64,000 nt of DNA from Leptolyngbya sp. FACHB-8 (GTDB lineage: Bacteria; Cyanobacteriota; Cyanobacteriia; Elainellales; Elainellaceae), in the NCBI RefSeq assembly GCF_014695575.1, contig NZ_JACJOO010000064.1:1-64000 (forward strand). The letters are read 5' to 3'. A program made the position numbers and the translations under genes. Positions 17,066 to 25,180 of the stretch are shown piece by piece. How positions within the stretch are numbered: the first letter of the stretch is position 1; every line of letters begins with the position of its first letter. The notes under the pieces are model-generated. The model had not been told where the DNA came from. It ran no database searches and saw only the letters and a program-made list of their open reading frames with translations.

Positions 17066-17530
17066 TTACTCCACCACAGTCGGAGTCTTCCGTACCCGAC
17101 GAAACTGCTTCGAAAGGTCTTCGATGATGTCATCAATGCCCAGCTTTTTCCCAGACACCTTAGCTGAGTGGTAAGCCAACCGAGCAGCCGCGTAGGCTTC
17201 ACTGCCTGCCAGCATCTGGGTATCTTCTAGAAGCTCTTGCAACTGGCTGACGGCTTGCAGAATTGGATTTAATGCCTCGTATAGGGCAATATCACGGCGA
17301 GCTTCTTCAACATCTAGATGGCGAGGCATTACATCGCTATGTTGAGCAGCCATATCGAGCGATCGCATGGTGAACGTTTGTGTCTTACGCCCCATTTTCG
17401 TCAGCTGACGTCGCTCCTGGGTTGATAAGCCTACCAGGAAGGGAAGCTGTTCACGAATAGTTTTGAGAGCCGTGATGATCGACTCAATCTCCTGGGGAGT
17501 TAACGTAGCATCAATCGTCTGACGTGCCAT
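17066..17530 (-). CDS. Conserved helical hypothetical protein
   Basis: 154 aa, nearly all predicted helix, with no membrane span or signal. The N-terminal LTPQEIESIITALKTIREQLPFL and the central LNPILQAVSQLQELLEDTQ stretches could pack as a helical bundle, and the C-terminus is basic (RRVRKT). Similar hypotheticals occur in cyanobacteria, but I know no function. It stands alone; its start region faces a low-GC repeat-bearing gap. Confidence 0.65.
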   Translation of the reverse strand: MARQTIDATLTPQEIESIITALKTIREQLPFLVGLSTQERRQLTKMGRKTQTFTMRSLDMAAQHSDVMPRHLDVEEARRDIALYEALNPILQAVSQLQELLEDTQMLAGSEAYAAARLAYHSAKVSGKKLGIDDIIEDLSKQFRRVRKTPTVVE

Positions 17531-17691
17531 ATTTGAATGGCCTGAAAGTGGAGTAGATGCACCTAGACGCGCATTCTTTGAACAATGCCTTGAATTGAGA
17601 TGTTTTCAACTCCGTGCCGATACTGAAAAATTATTTCAGGCAAAAATAGGAATCCGCAAATCACGAAAAGAGAGCTAACAGATACTCCTTT

Positions 17692-17892
17692 TTACTGCAT
17701 TGATTCTACTTTCAATTGCATTAACTCTATTTGAGATTGTATTGCATCAATTTTTAACCGCATCGACTCCAGTTCCAATTGCATTGGATCTATGGCTATC
17801 CCATCTAAACAATTTTTACCTGTATCAGCTCTATTTTTAACGACATCGATTTCATAGTGGGTCGAATCGATGGCAATCAGAACTCTATCCAT
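17692..17892 (-). CDS. Possible small coiled-coil protein built of 21-bp repeats
   Basis: 66-aa frame. DNA at about 17696-17800 consists of five 21-bp imperfect units (GCATTGATTCTACTTTCAATT and variants). On this strand they encode heptads such as MQLELES, MRLKIDA, IQSQIEL, MQLKVES, with hydrophobic residues at the a and d positions. That is a textbook short coiled coil. There is no clear ribosome site, and base composition is AT-rich compared with neighbours, so it may be a decaying repeat and not a gene. Confidence 0.35.
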   Translation of the reverse strand: MDRVLIAIDSTHYEIDVVKNRADTGKNCLDGIAIDPMQLELESMRLKIDAIQSQIELMQLKVESMQ

Positions 17893-18130
17893 GGAGTCCT
17901 AGGTAGAGCCGACAAGCTTTTTGATCGGTAAATACTCATTTTTTGTCTACTTGGGCTTCTCAAAACAGCTCATGAAACCTCACAGGAATGCAACTCCCTT
18001 GATTTATTTGCTCTTTGTATGGTTTTGAGTGTAACTTTCAATAAAATTACTTGATGACCTTAGCTCAGAACATGAGTAAGGTCAGATCACTTTAAAGTTG
18101 GAGTTAGGTTGATTCAGACTTACTGGGAGT
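17893..18130. other. AT-rich gap upstream of SWIM gene
   Basis: No hairpin element, RNA gene or ORF is recognisable. It presumably holds the promoter of the SWIM-domain gene, but I cannot place boxes with confidence. Confidence 0.4.
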
Positions 18131-19903
18131 GTGCTTGTGATACCAAAGTTGAGCGAGACAACCATTCGTCGCCACACGATTGCCCAATCCTTTGAACGGG
18201 GGCAGGTTTACTATCGCAACGGTTCCGTCTACTCATTAGTACAACGCGGCAATACACTATCTGCCAGAGTTGAAGGCAGTGAGGCGGCCCCCTACCAGGT
18301 CAATATTCACTTCGATAAAGGCGGCATAACCGGCGCAACCTGCACCTGTCCCTACGACTATGAAGGATGGTGCAAACACATCGTTGCGGCCCTCCTAACC
18401 TGTTTGCATCAGCCTGAACAGATAGAACAGCGTCCTGAGCTAATGCAACTGTTGACTTCCCTGAGCCGCGAACAATTACAAACGATTGTGCAAAATCTCG
18501 CGCAGGAGCAACCCGACTGGATGGATGCCATCGAAGCTCAGATTGTTCTGCTCACAGCCCCCAAAGCTGCATCACTCAGGAAAACAACCCGTCGCACAAC
18601 CATCGATCCAAAACCTATTGAACAGCAGGTTGAACGCATTATCATGAGATACTCCGAGCAATGGAATGATGAGCCTGCCTTGGATGAAATTCGGCAGATG
18701 ATGCAGAAGGCCGCTGCGTTTCTGGAACAGGACGATGGCAATAGTGCGTTGATCATTTTGGGGGCCATTACCCGCGCCTATATACAAGATTGGATGAATT
18801 TAGATGGTTCCAGTGGGAATAGTGGGGCCTTCTTTGAGGAACTGGACGATGCTTTGACTGAAGCTTTTTTGAGTGCCGAGTTATCTAACAGCGATCGCCA
18901 GCAATGGCGAAAGGATTTGCAAACTTGGCGAAAGGAGGCTGAAGATTATGGCATTGATAGTTTTGAGATGAGTCTGACAGCTTTAGAACAGGGCTGGGAC
19001 TACGAGCCACTTCAGCAGGTTCTGCAAGGGGAAATTACAGAACTGGGAGCGTGGGACGATGAAGCACCGGACTTTGCTGATGGCCTGGCCCGCATTCGCC
19101 TGAAGATTTTAGAACGCCAGGGCAAATATGAGGAATACCTGCATTTTGCCGAAGCGGAAGGACAGACCGATCGCTACCTGTGGATGCTAGCCAAATTGGG
19201 ACGCACGGAAGAGGCGATCGCCCAGGCCCAGCAGCAAATGAGCACGGTGGAAGAAGCAATGACATTGGCGCAGGCTCTCCGAGAACAGGGGAAACTGGAG
19301 CAAGCCCTCAGCATTGCAACTCAGGGTTTGTCCCTTGATGGATATGGCAAACATCAACTCGGCGTTTGGGCAAGTGAGCTGGCTGAGGGGATCAATCTGG
19401 ATATTGCCCTAGAAACGAGAGTCATCGCGTTTCAGGCTCAGCCCTCCTTAGCAGATTATCTGAAGCTACAGGAGTTGGCAGGCGATCGCTGGCCCTCTCT
19501 ACGGCAAGAATTGCTCACGGTCTTACGGCAGGACATGACGTACCAGAGTAAGAAAGCAAAAGCCGCTATTTTTGTGGAAGAAGGATTGATTGCAGATGCG
19601 ATCGCCACAGTAAATCAACTCAGCTCCCATCAATCAGAGATTATTCATCCTGTGATGGATGCCGCAATTCCCCATCGGCCCGACTGGGTGCTTGAAAATG
19701 CTCGTCGTCGTGCCGAGTCCATTATGAATGAGGGAAAAGCGAAGTATTACTACCATGCAATCAACTGGTTGCATAAAGTTCGGGCTGCTTATCTTCAACT
19801 CGGACAACAGCAAGAATGGCAACGGTATCACACCGAGCTGATGCGACTTCATGCTCGTAAACTAAAGCTGATGAATATGTTGAAGCAGCGAGATTTGATG
19901 TGA
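18131..19903 (+). CDS. SWIM zinc-finger protein
   Basis: 590 aa. The zinc-binding SWIM motif CxC-x7-CxH is complete (C71, C73, C81, H83 counting from the GTG at 18131). The remaining ~500 residues form repeated helical hairpins resembling TPR-type solenoids (for example LARIRLKILERQGKYEEYLHFAEAEGQTDRYLWMLAKLG). SWIM domains bind DNA or proteins; in bacteria they often accompany SWI/SNF helicases, but none is encoded here. Start could be GTG 18131 or GTG 18137. The broken small gene 19937-20253 follows on the same strand. Confidence 0.85.
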   Translation: MLVIPKLSETTIRRHTIAQSFERGQVYYRNGSVYSLVQRGNTLSARVEGSEAAPYQVNIHFDKGGITGATCTCPYDYEGWCKHIVAALLTCLHQPEQIEQRPELMQLLTSLSREQLQTIVQNLAQEQPDWMDAIEAQIVLLTAPKAASLRKTTRRTTIDPKPIEQQVERIIMRYSEQWNDEPALDEIRQMMQKAAAFLEQDDGNSALIILGAITRAYIQDWMNLDGSSGNSGAFFEELDDALTEAFLSAELSNSDRQQWRKDLQTWRKEAEDYGIDSFEMSLTALEQGWDYEPLQQVLQGEITELGAWDDEAPDFADGLARIRLKILERQGKYEEYLHFAEAEGQTDRYLWMLAKLGRTEEAIAQAQQQMSTVEEAMTLAQALREQGKLEQALSIATQGLSLDGYGKHQLGVWASELAEGINLDIALETRVIAFQAQPSLADYLKLQELAGDRWPSLRQELLTVLRQDMTYQSKKAKAAIFVEEGLIADAIATVNQLSSHQSEIIHPVMDAAIPHRPDWVLENARRRAESIMNEGKAKYYYHAINWLHKVRAAYLQLGQQQEWQRYHTELMRLHARKLKLMNMLKQRDLM

Positions 19904-19936
19904 ATCCTATAAAAATAAACAAGGCGACGATACAAT

Positions 19937-20253
19937 ATGGCCTCATCACCTGAGTCAAAAAAGATCTCGACGCTTGCTCAAATCGCGGAACAACTTTATC
20001 AAGGCAACGATTTTAATATTACTCGCTTAACCAGCCTCAAAAGCCTGTGTGCAGATTCCTAAGGATCAAAAACAAAATAACCTGTAATTCTTTTTGTGAG
20101 AGGGGCGGCGAAGCCGCCCCTCTCACAAAAAGAATTACAGGTTATTTAATACACGATCCTAAGCATTGGAGCCTGTATCACTTTGGGAAAACCTTAGAGG
20201 AATGGCGCGACAGTCAGAAGAAGCGCCCTCAATCATCACAGAAGAAGTCGTAA
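19937..20253 (+). pseudogene. Small gene split by a family B hairpin element
   Basis: The 5' part starts ATG 19937 and reads 40 codons to GAT (20054-20056), after which the inserted element gives a TAA at 20060-20062. The 3' part resumes at CCTAAGCATTGG (20158) in an open frame to the stop at 20253. Joining GAT to CCT restores one 72-codon reading frame. The element between is a 34-bp perfect hairpin flanked by the direct repeat TCCTAAG (20057-20063 and 20157-20163). I do not recognise the product; the N-terminal part is helical (AQIAEQLYQGNDFNITRLTS) and the tail is basic. Loss of function is inferred. Confidence 0.65.
20057..20163. mobile_element. Hairpin element, family B copy (34-bp perfect stem)
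   Basis: Arms 20076-20109 and 20113-20146 pair without mismatch around GAA; tip GGCGGC-GAA-GCCGCC. It is flanked by TCCTAAG on both sides and interrupts an open reading frame. The base of the stem (CCTGTAA.TCTTTTTGTG) matches 48548-48564; the tip sequence does not. Confidence 0.85.
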
Positions 20254-20343
20254 GCTGGAGGTGTAGGATTCGGAGGCATTCCCTTCTTTATCTCACCCCT
20301 TGATATTAATACTCTGATATACACCCTAACCATTGATGGTGCG

Positions 20344-20895
20344 GTGTCTATTCCTCTGCTGACCGAATCAGCGCGGCAAGCTCTTCAGCAGGAGGCAGAG
20401 AGTTTTCACTATGAACCCGAGGTTGAAACTATTGGGGGTGGCGATCGCATTGTCAGAACAGAATATAGTTCCTGTAACCAATTTCCTGATGCTGGGCTAT
20501 ATCCAGACTTCAAACAGGCGTTTCAAGACTTGATGGATCAGGCGTGTAATGGTCTAGTTGAGTACCCTTTCACAACACCCTTGCAATTCACAGAGCTGGT
20601 ATTGCAACGGTATCTACCAGGCCAGTTGGGAATTACCCCCCATCGAGATAGTTTGAGGGCAATTAATCTAATTGCCCTGGTTAATCTGAGTGGGCAAGCT
20701 GAGTTCTATCGGTGCGATGACCGTCAAGGTAGCAATGCCGTTCAACTCGACACCACACCCGGCAATGTAATTTTTCTGCGCGCTCCTGGTTTTCTCAATA
20801 CATCCGTGCGCCCGTTTCATTTTGTCACCAACATTCAATCGACTCGCTATAGCCTGGGCTTGCGTCAACGGCAGGGTGTAACGGTCACGAGCTGA
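20344..20895 (+). CDS. 2-oxoglutarate/Fe(II)-dependent oxygenase-like protein
   Basis: 183 aa counted from GTG 20344. The double-stranded beta-helix signature is present: HRD (H100, D102), a distal His in RPFHF (H159) and an Arg nine residues later (R168), the usual iron and 2-oxoglutarate ligands. This resembles the AlkB/PHD-type hydroxylase group, but the substrate cannot be named. The frame stays open upstream to 20254 with plausible protein sequence but no ATG, GTG or TTG, so the true start may be non-canonical. The last 31 bp overlap the 3' end of rtcA, convergently. Confidence 0.7.
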   Translation: MSIPLLTESARQALQQEAESFHYEPEVETIGGGDRIVRTEYSSCNQFPDAGLYPDFKQAFQDLMDQACNGLVEYPFTTPLQFTELVLQRYLPGQLGITPHRDSLRAINLIALVNLSGQAEFYRCDDRQGSNAVQLDTTPGNVIFLRAPGFLNTSVRPFHFVTNIQSTRYSLGLRQRQGVTVTS

Positions 20896-21920
20896 GTGCT
20901 TTCGTCGATCGCAACCTTTGCCAGCCCAAATTGCTCAATCACCCAGGCATTCGTAGTCAAGTGGGTACTGACTTCAGCGACTCGATACTGGCTGGGTTGT
21001 GACGCTAATGCGGCCGGGAGAAGAAGCTGATCCGCGAGGTGAACGTCTACGGGGGCTCCATTTTCGTGAAACGCGAGAAGTTCCTGGGTGGCGATCGCTG
21101 CCACCTCTTCAGCAGGTAATCCGAGTTTTCCAACGGCCCCAAAGCCCGTCCGAGTATGTTCGTACTCAGCCATCAGAAAAACCCCCGCTCCGGGGCCAAC
21201 CCCTCGTTCTCGTCGCGGTTGTATCTGGGCTTTGAGCTGTGCTTGCTCCAACAAAGTTTGTGCTCGGCTTGCCATCCGTTGTGGAATATGGGACGGCAGT
21301 TCAGTAACGATCGCCAATCCCTTAACCTGCTGCAATGCTCCCCGTTCCAGTAGTTGAAGAGGTTTGAGCGAACCCACACCCGCACCATTACCGCTGACTT
21401 GTAAATTTAACTCACCCCCGCCCCGTGGATACCAGCCCCAGGCCGCAAGTTCTACCGTTGCCAGCACTCCCATCTGCTGTAAGAACGGAAGGTAGACCTG
21501 TTCAATGTAAGAAGCGGGCGGGCTCCACGCGACGAAAGTACCGCCCTTTAAAGTGACAAATGACTCCCCTTTCGCGAGTGCCAGGGGTAGTAGAACCGTT
21601 TGTAGAATCAGGGTGACGGCTCCAGCAGAGCCGGTTCCCAGAGTTTCAGTGACATCAAAGGTGTACTCTCCAGCCTGAACAGCTCGGCCGGGGATGAATT
21701 CTAACTGGGTAGAACCGACGCGATCGCCTGTAATTTCTGCCTGACAAAGTGTCGCAGCCGCTCGTACTCCCGTTAAATGCTGAATCGCTAATCCTGGCTT
21801 CGCCCGTTTTGCTCGGATGCGATCGATACGAATTGGTTGCCCAGTGATCGCCGCCAAACTTAAGCTGGTACGAAGGATTTGTCCTCCCCCTTCTCCATAA
21901 GAACCGTCAATTTGTAGCAT
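20865..21920 (-). CDS. rtcA: RNA 3'-terminal phosphate cyclase
   Basis: 351 aa from ATG 21920. It opens with LQIDGSYGEGGGQILRTSLSL, the RtcA signature, and includes the RGGGEL segment (residues ~165-175) of the family. RtcA uses ATP to convert RNA 3'-phosphates to 2',3'-cyclic phosphates through an adenylated intermediate. The catalytic histidine region near the C-terminus (DVHLADQLLLPAAL) is present. The start lies one base after the archease stop, so the two are translated together. It is the last gene of the rtcB-cobW-archease-rtcA operon. Confidence 0.93.
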   Translation of the reverse strand: MLQIDGSYGEGGGQILRTSLSLAAITGQPIRIDRIRAKRAKPGLAIQHLTGVRAAATLCQAEITGDRVGSTQLEFIPGRAVQAGEYTFDVTETLGTGSAGAVTLILQTVLLPLALAKGESFVTLKGGTFVAWSPPASYIEQVYLPFLQQMGVLATVELAAWGWYPRGGGELNLQVSGNGAGVGSLKPLQLLERGALQQVKGLAIVTELPSHIPQRMASRAQTLLEQAQLKAQIQPRRERGVGPGAGVFLMAEYEHTRTGFGAVGKLGLPAEEVAAIATQELLAFHENGAPVDVHLADQLLLPAALASQPSQYRVAEVSTHLTTNAWVIEQFGLAKVAIDESTQLVTVTPCR

Positions 21921-21921
21921 C

Positions 21922-22353
21922 TTAAATATCCAGAATGACTTGTGCCATCCAACCCGCATCTGTTTTTTGAAGCTGAAATTGATGGAGCGTGACGGCTTTG
22001 ACATCAACTCGCTGATGATGGCGATCGTTATCCAAGCGTTCTCCTTGAGCAGTGGCTGTTAAGCGATATTCAGATTCTTTTGCTTCAATCTGAACCTGCT
22101 GTGCCCGTAGTAATAACAATTCACTGTCCTTGTAATAAACAAATTCCTGCAAGAAGTTAAACAGCAAGAGATCCAGTTCATCGTTTTCAAGTTGAAACGT
22201 ACGTGTTTCAGTAAGCGCGATCGCCTCCAGGTTATCAATCATGGTGTTGATCACAGCATCTCCTGCAGATTTAAATACTTCTTCTAAATCGTCTCCCCAG
22301 GCATGGAAGGCAATATCAGCCGTCGCGATATCTTCAAGAAATTCGTAGGGCAT
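21922..22353 (-). CDS. Archease (RtcB activation factor)
   Basis: 143 aa from ATG 22353 (PYEFLEDIATADIAFHAWG). Archease folds share the DIATADIAF motif with acidic residues that bind metal, and the C-terminal Asp-Ile ending is typical (QVILDI). Archease speeds guanylylation of RtcB and gives it multiple turnover. Its place between the GTPase and rtcA, in an operon headed by rtcB, agrees with this. The upstream frame to 22392 overlaps the GTPase gene's end and is not needed. Confidence 0.9.
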   Translation of the reverse strand: MPYEFLEDIATADIAFHAWGDDLEEVFKSAGDAVINTMIDNLEAIALTETRTFQLENDELDLLLFNFLQEFVYYKDSELLLLRAQQVQIEAKESEYRLTATAQGERLDNDRHHQRVDVKAVTLHQFQLQKTDAGWMAQVILDI

Positions 22354-22358
22354 GGTAC

Positions 22359-23246
22359 TTACTCTTGCTCGCAGGATTGGAGGCGATCGCAAATTTCAGG
22401 TTTCTGTTGGGTGATGTGTTTGCCAATGAAAACGATTTCTGTGGGAGAGGGATCAAAAGGTTCTAAGTCCCAGCGTCCGGCAACAAAGTTGAACAGGTGT
22501 GTACCTTCAGGAAATTGCACAAAACCTTTGGCTCGATAGACATCAGCCCTCAGAGAATCGGCAAATTCTGTGAACCGGGCGGGGTCATAAACCGCCTGGG
22601 AGGTGTAGCTAAAGGACTCAAACTCGGGTTGGTGATGATGGTGGAGCGCTGCTTGTAAGCGTTCACGCCCGATGCCAAATAGCAGATCGGGGTCAATCTG
22701 ACAGCGAACCGTAGGGATGATGGAAGCGATTTCGTTGATTGTGTGGAGTTTGTCGGTAACCGTGACCCATTCCTCTTCAGAAACGAGATCGACCTTATTG
22801 AGAAGCAAGATATCTGCGGATTCAATTTGAATGCGGCCCGTATGTCCCACCTGGGGATACTTCACCATACCGTCCGCATCAATGACCGTAATTACGCCAT
22901 CCAGTCGTACCTGGGGCAAGCTTTCTTGAATATCAAATACCAGAGCATCCGGTTCTGCTACGCCTGTTGTTTCTACTACAAGGTGATCTGGATTCACCGT
23001 TGCGATAATTTCATCAACTGCCGCTTCAAATTCACCTAGTAGCGAACAGCAAACACAACCACCACCCAAATCTGCCATTTCCACATTCTTGCCTTGCAGA
23101 ATTTTTGTGTCGATCGCAATCTCCCCAAACTCATTCATCAAAATGGCAATTTTGCGGGGCACCACTGTCAGAATGTGTCGCAGTAGTGTTGTCTTACCAC
23201 TTCCCAACGGTCCCGTCAGCACCGTCAACGGTGTACGTCCTGGCAT
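22359..23246 (-). CDS. CobW/COG0523-type metal-chaperone GTPase
   Basis: 295 aa. The G1 loop GPLGSGKTT (residues ~12-20), the CxCC metal site (GGCVCCSL, residues ~67-74), the ETTG segment and the NKVD guanine motif are intact. A histidine cluster (LHHHHQPEF) lies in the middle. The C-terminal CobW_C domain is short but present. COG0523 GTPases insert metals (Zn, Co, Ni, Fe or Mn) into client proteins. It sits between rtcB and archease, 3 bp after rtcB's stop. Because RtcB needs Mn(II) and GTP, a metal-delivery role for RtcB is a reasonable hypothesis, not shown. Confidence 0.85.
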   Translation of the reverse strand: MPGRTPLTVLTGPLGSGKTTLLRHILTVVPRKIAILMNEFGEIAIDTKILQGKNVEMADLGGGCVCCSLLGEFEAAVDEIIATVNPDHLVVETTGVAEPDALVFDIQESLPQVRLDGVITVIDADGMVKYPQVGHTGRIQIESADILLLNKVDLVSEEEWVTVTDKLHTINEIASIIPTVRCQIDPDLLFGIGRERLQAALHHHHQPEFESFSYTSQAVYDPARFTEFADSLRADVYRAKGFVQFPEGTHLFNFVAGRWDLEPFDPSPTEIVFIGKHITQQKPEICDRLQSCEQE

Positions 23247-23249
23247 ACA

Positions 23250-24710
23250 TTACCCCTTCACGTTACCAATGGGTGTTAATCGGGCGACCCGTTGGCTAAT
23301 ACCCGCCAACTCTGCCGCTTCAATCACTTCGTCGACATCCTTATAGGCTCCTCCGGCTTCCTCGGCCAGCCCTGCATAGGAGGTGCTGCGAACATAAATG
23401 CCTTTTTGCTGCATCTCCTTCTGAAGCTGCTGTCCTTGCCAGGTTTTACGAGCTTTCGTACGGCTCATCGTGCGTCCGCTGCCGTGGGCAGTGCTAAAGA
23501 AGGTTTGATCGCCTGTAGATACTCCGGTGAGCAAGTACGAACCTGTTTCCATGCTGCCACCAATAATCACAGGCTGTCCTGTCTCCTGATACCGAAATGG
23601 CAGGTCAGCCATCCCAGGGCCAAAGGCACGAGTCGCACCCTTACGATGGACGAGGAGCGATCGCTCCTGACCATCCACCATGTGTTTCTCTAGCTTTGCC
23701 GTGTTGTGTGACACATCGTAAACCATGTGCATACCGAGGTCTTCGGGCGATCGCTCAAACACCTGCGAAAAGACTTCACGAATGCGATGCAAAATTACCT
23801 GTCGGTTGGCAAACGACATGTTAATACCACATTTCATCGCAGAAAAGTAGGCTTGTCCTTCAGGAGAGTGAAAGGGAGCACAGGCCAATTCGCGATCGAG
23901 AATTTTGATACCGTACTTGCTTTCCATAACCTTGAGAAAGCTTTGCAGGTAATCCGTTGCAACCTGATGCCCAAATCCGCGACTACCGCAATGAAACATC
24001 ACCACCACCTGATCGGGGCGGGTGATCCCCATTGCTTTGGCTAACTCTTTATCAAAAATATTCTCCCGTTTAGCCACCTGGATTTCTAAGTAATGATTTC
24101 CCGAACCCAGTGTGCCAATTTGATGAGCCCCGCGATCGATCGCCTTTTCACTAATTTTGTTGGCATCGGCTCCCTTTAAGCAGCCCTGCTCTTCCATTAA
24201 TTCCAGGTCTTCTTCCCACCCATAGCCATTCTGGATGCACCATTGTGCCCCTTGCTCCGCTACCTTGCGGAACTCATTTCGGGACAACTTGACGAACCCG
24301 GCACTACCAACCCCGGCCGGAACCCGTTCATATAGCTTATCAATCAGTTTTTTGATGTAAGGTTTGACTTCCTTGTAGTCGAGATTGGTCGTGACCAACC
24401 GCATTCCACAGTTAATATCAAACCCAATGCCACCGGGGGAAATCACGCCTCCCTGATCCACGTCCATAGCCGCCACGCCCCCGATCGGAAAGCCATAGCC
24501 AAAGTGGCCATCGGGCATACACAAGGCATATTTGGTGATTCCGGGCAGGGTCGCCACATTGGTGATCTGGTCGTAGACGGCGTCATCTAATTCCCGAATC
24601 AGTTTCTCAGTGCCATAGATCCGTCCAGGCACACGCATTCCACTCTTGTAGGAGACTGGAATTTCCCAGATGACATCCGAAATTTTGTTTAAGACATCAA
24701 CGGGAGCCAT
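23250..24710 (-). CDS. rtcB: RNA-splicing/repair ligase RtcB
   Basis: 486 aa, full length and without an intein. It contains GIGFDINCGMRL with the metal-binding Asp and Cys, the FHCGSRGFGHQ and SHN metal-ligand regions, and the catalytic histidine segment TAHGSGRTMSR (His near residue 409). RtcB joins 2',3'-cyclic phosphate or 3'-phosphate RNA ends to 5'-OH ends through a GMP-histidine intermediate. The ATG at 24710 is preceded by GAGGT at good spacing; an in-frame TTG/other start at 24746 is unlikely. It is the first gene of the operon with the GTPase, archease and rtcA. Confidence 0.95.
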   Translation of the reverse strand: MAPVDVLNKISDVIWEIPVSYKSGMRVPGRIYGTEKLIRELDDAVYDQITNVATLPGITKYALCMPDGHFGYGFPIGGVAAMDVDQGGVISPGGIGFDINCGMRLVTTNLDYKEVKPYIKKLIDKLYERVPAGVGSAGFVKLSRNEFRKVAEQGAQWCIQNGYGWEEDLELMEEQGCLKGADANKISEKAIDRGAHQIGTLGSGNHYLEIQVAKRENIFDKELAKAMGITRPDQVVVMFHCGSRGFGHQVATDYLQSFLKVMESKYGIKILDRELACAPFHSPEGQAYFSAMKCGINMSFANRQVILHRIREVFSQVFERSPEDLGMHMVYDVSHNTAKLEKHMVDGQERSLLVHRKGATRAFGPGMADLPFRYQETGQPVIIGGSMETGSYLLTGVSTGDQTFFSTAHGSGRTMSRTKARKTWQGQQLQKEMQQKGIYVRSTSYAGLAEEAGGAYKDVDEVIEAAELAGISQRVARLTPIGNVKG

Positions 24711-25177
24711 GACTTTACCTCGTGGGCTGAACAAAGGGGATTTCACTTATGGATGGAAATGCTGAGCTTGAATTATTACTCAGCTCAAAATCCCCTTGGA
24801 TCACCCAAATTGTTGCAATCTAGAGGGACTGCCTATAGTTTCCAGAGCCTCGATAAAAAGCACCTCTCTCTATAGGTTCATCCGTTGAACATCACCACGA
24901 GTAGATTTTTTATGCAGCACGGTTACTTCACAAACGAGCTGTTCTTAGGAAAGTTACATTCAGAGATCCGGTATTTTCAGAAGTAGGTTGAAAAGCCCTA
25001 GAAAGGATTGATGCTGCATACGTAGCATCAATCCTTTCCAAGGCTTTCGGTTCTCGGAAACATGCTGCTCTGCTCACACAATTCAAAACTAGCAAGGTGT
25101 GATGGAGCTTTACACGAGTGACACTGAAATCAGCTCTTAATTTTTGTGGGATGGGCATCTTGCCCGCCCCACAAAAA
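24711..25177. promoter_or_regulatory. Upstream region of rtcB operon with two hairpins
   Basis: 467 bp without a gene. It must contain the rtcB promoter on the minus strand. I see a GAGGT ribosome site next to the rtcB start, a 15-bp perfect hairpin at 25001-25038 and a second hairpin at 25138-25180 overlapping the mrp stop. I find no GG-N10-GC pair that I would defend as a sigma-54-type promoter, and no rtcR gene nearby. Confidence 0.5.
25001..25038. repeat. 15-bp perfect hairpin
   Basis: GAAAGGATTGATGCT pairs with 25024-25038 across GCATACGT. It lies about 290 bp upstream of rtcB. Confidence 0.8.
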
Positions 25178-25180
25178 TTA
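25138..25180 (-). terminator. Hairpin overlapping mrp stop codon
   Basis: About 20-bp arms with two mismatches around TCT. On the minus strand the 5' arm begins in the mrp TAA and the 3' arm ends with a run of A on the plus strand complement, so it may end mrp transcription. Confidence 0.55.
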
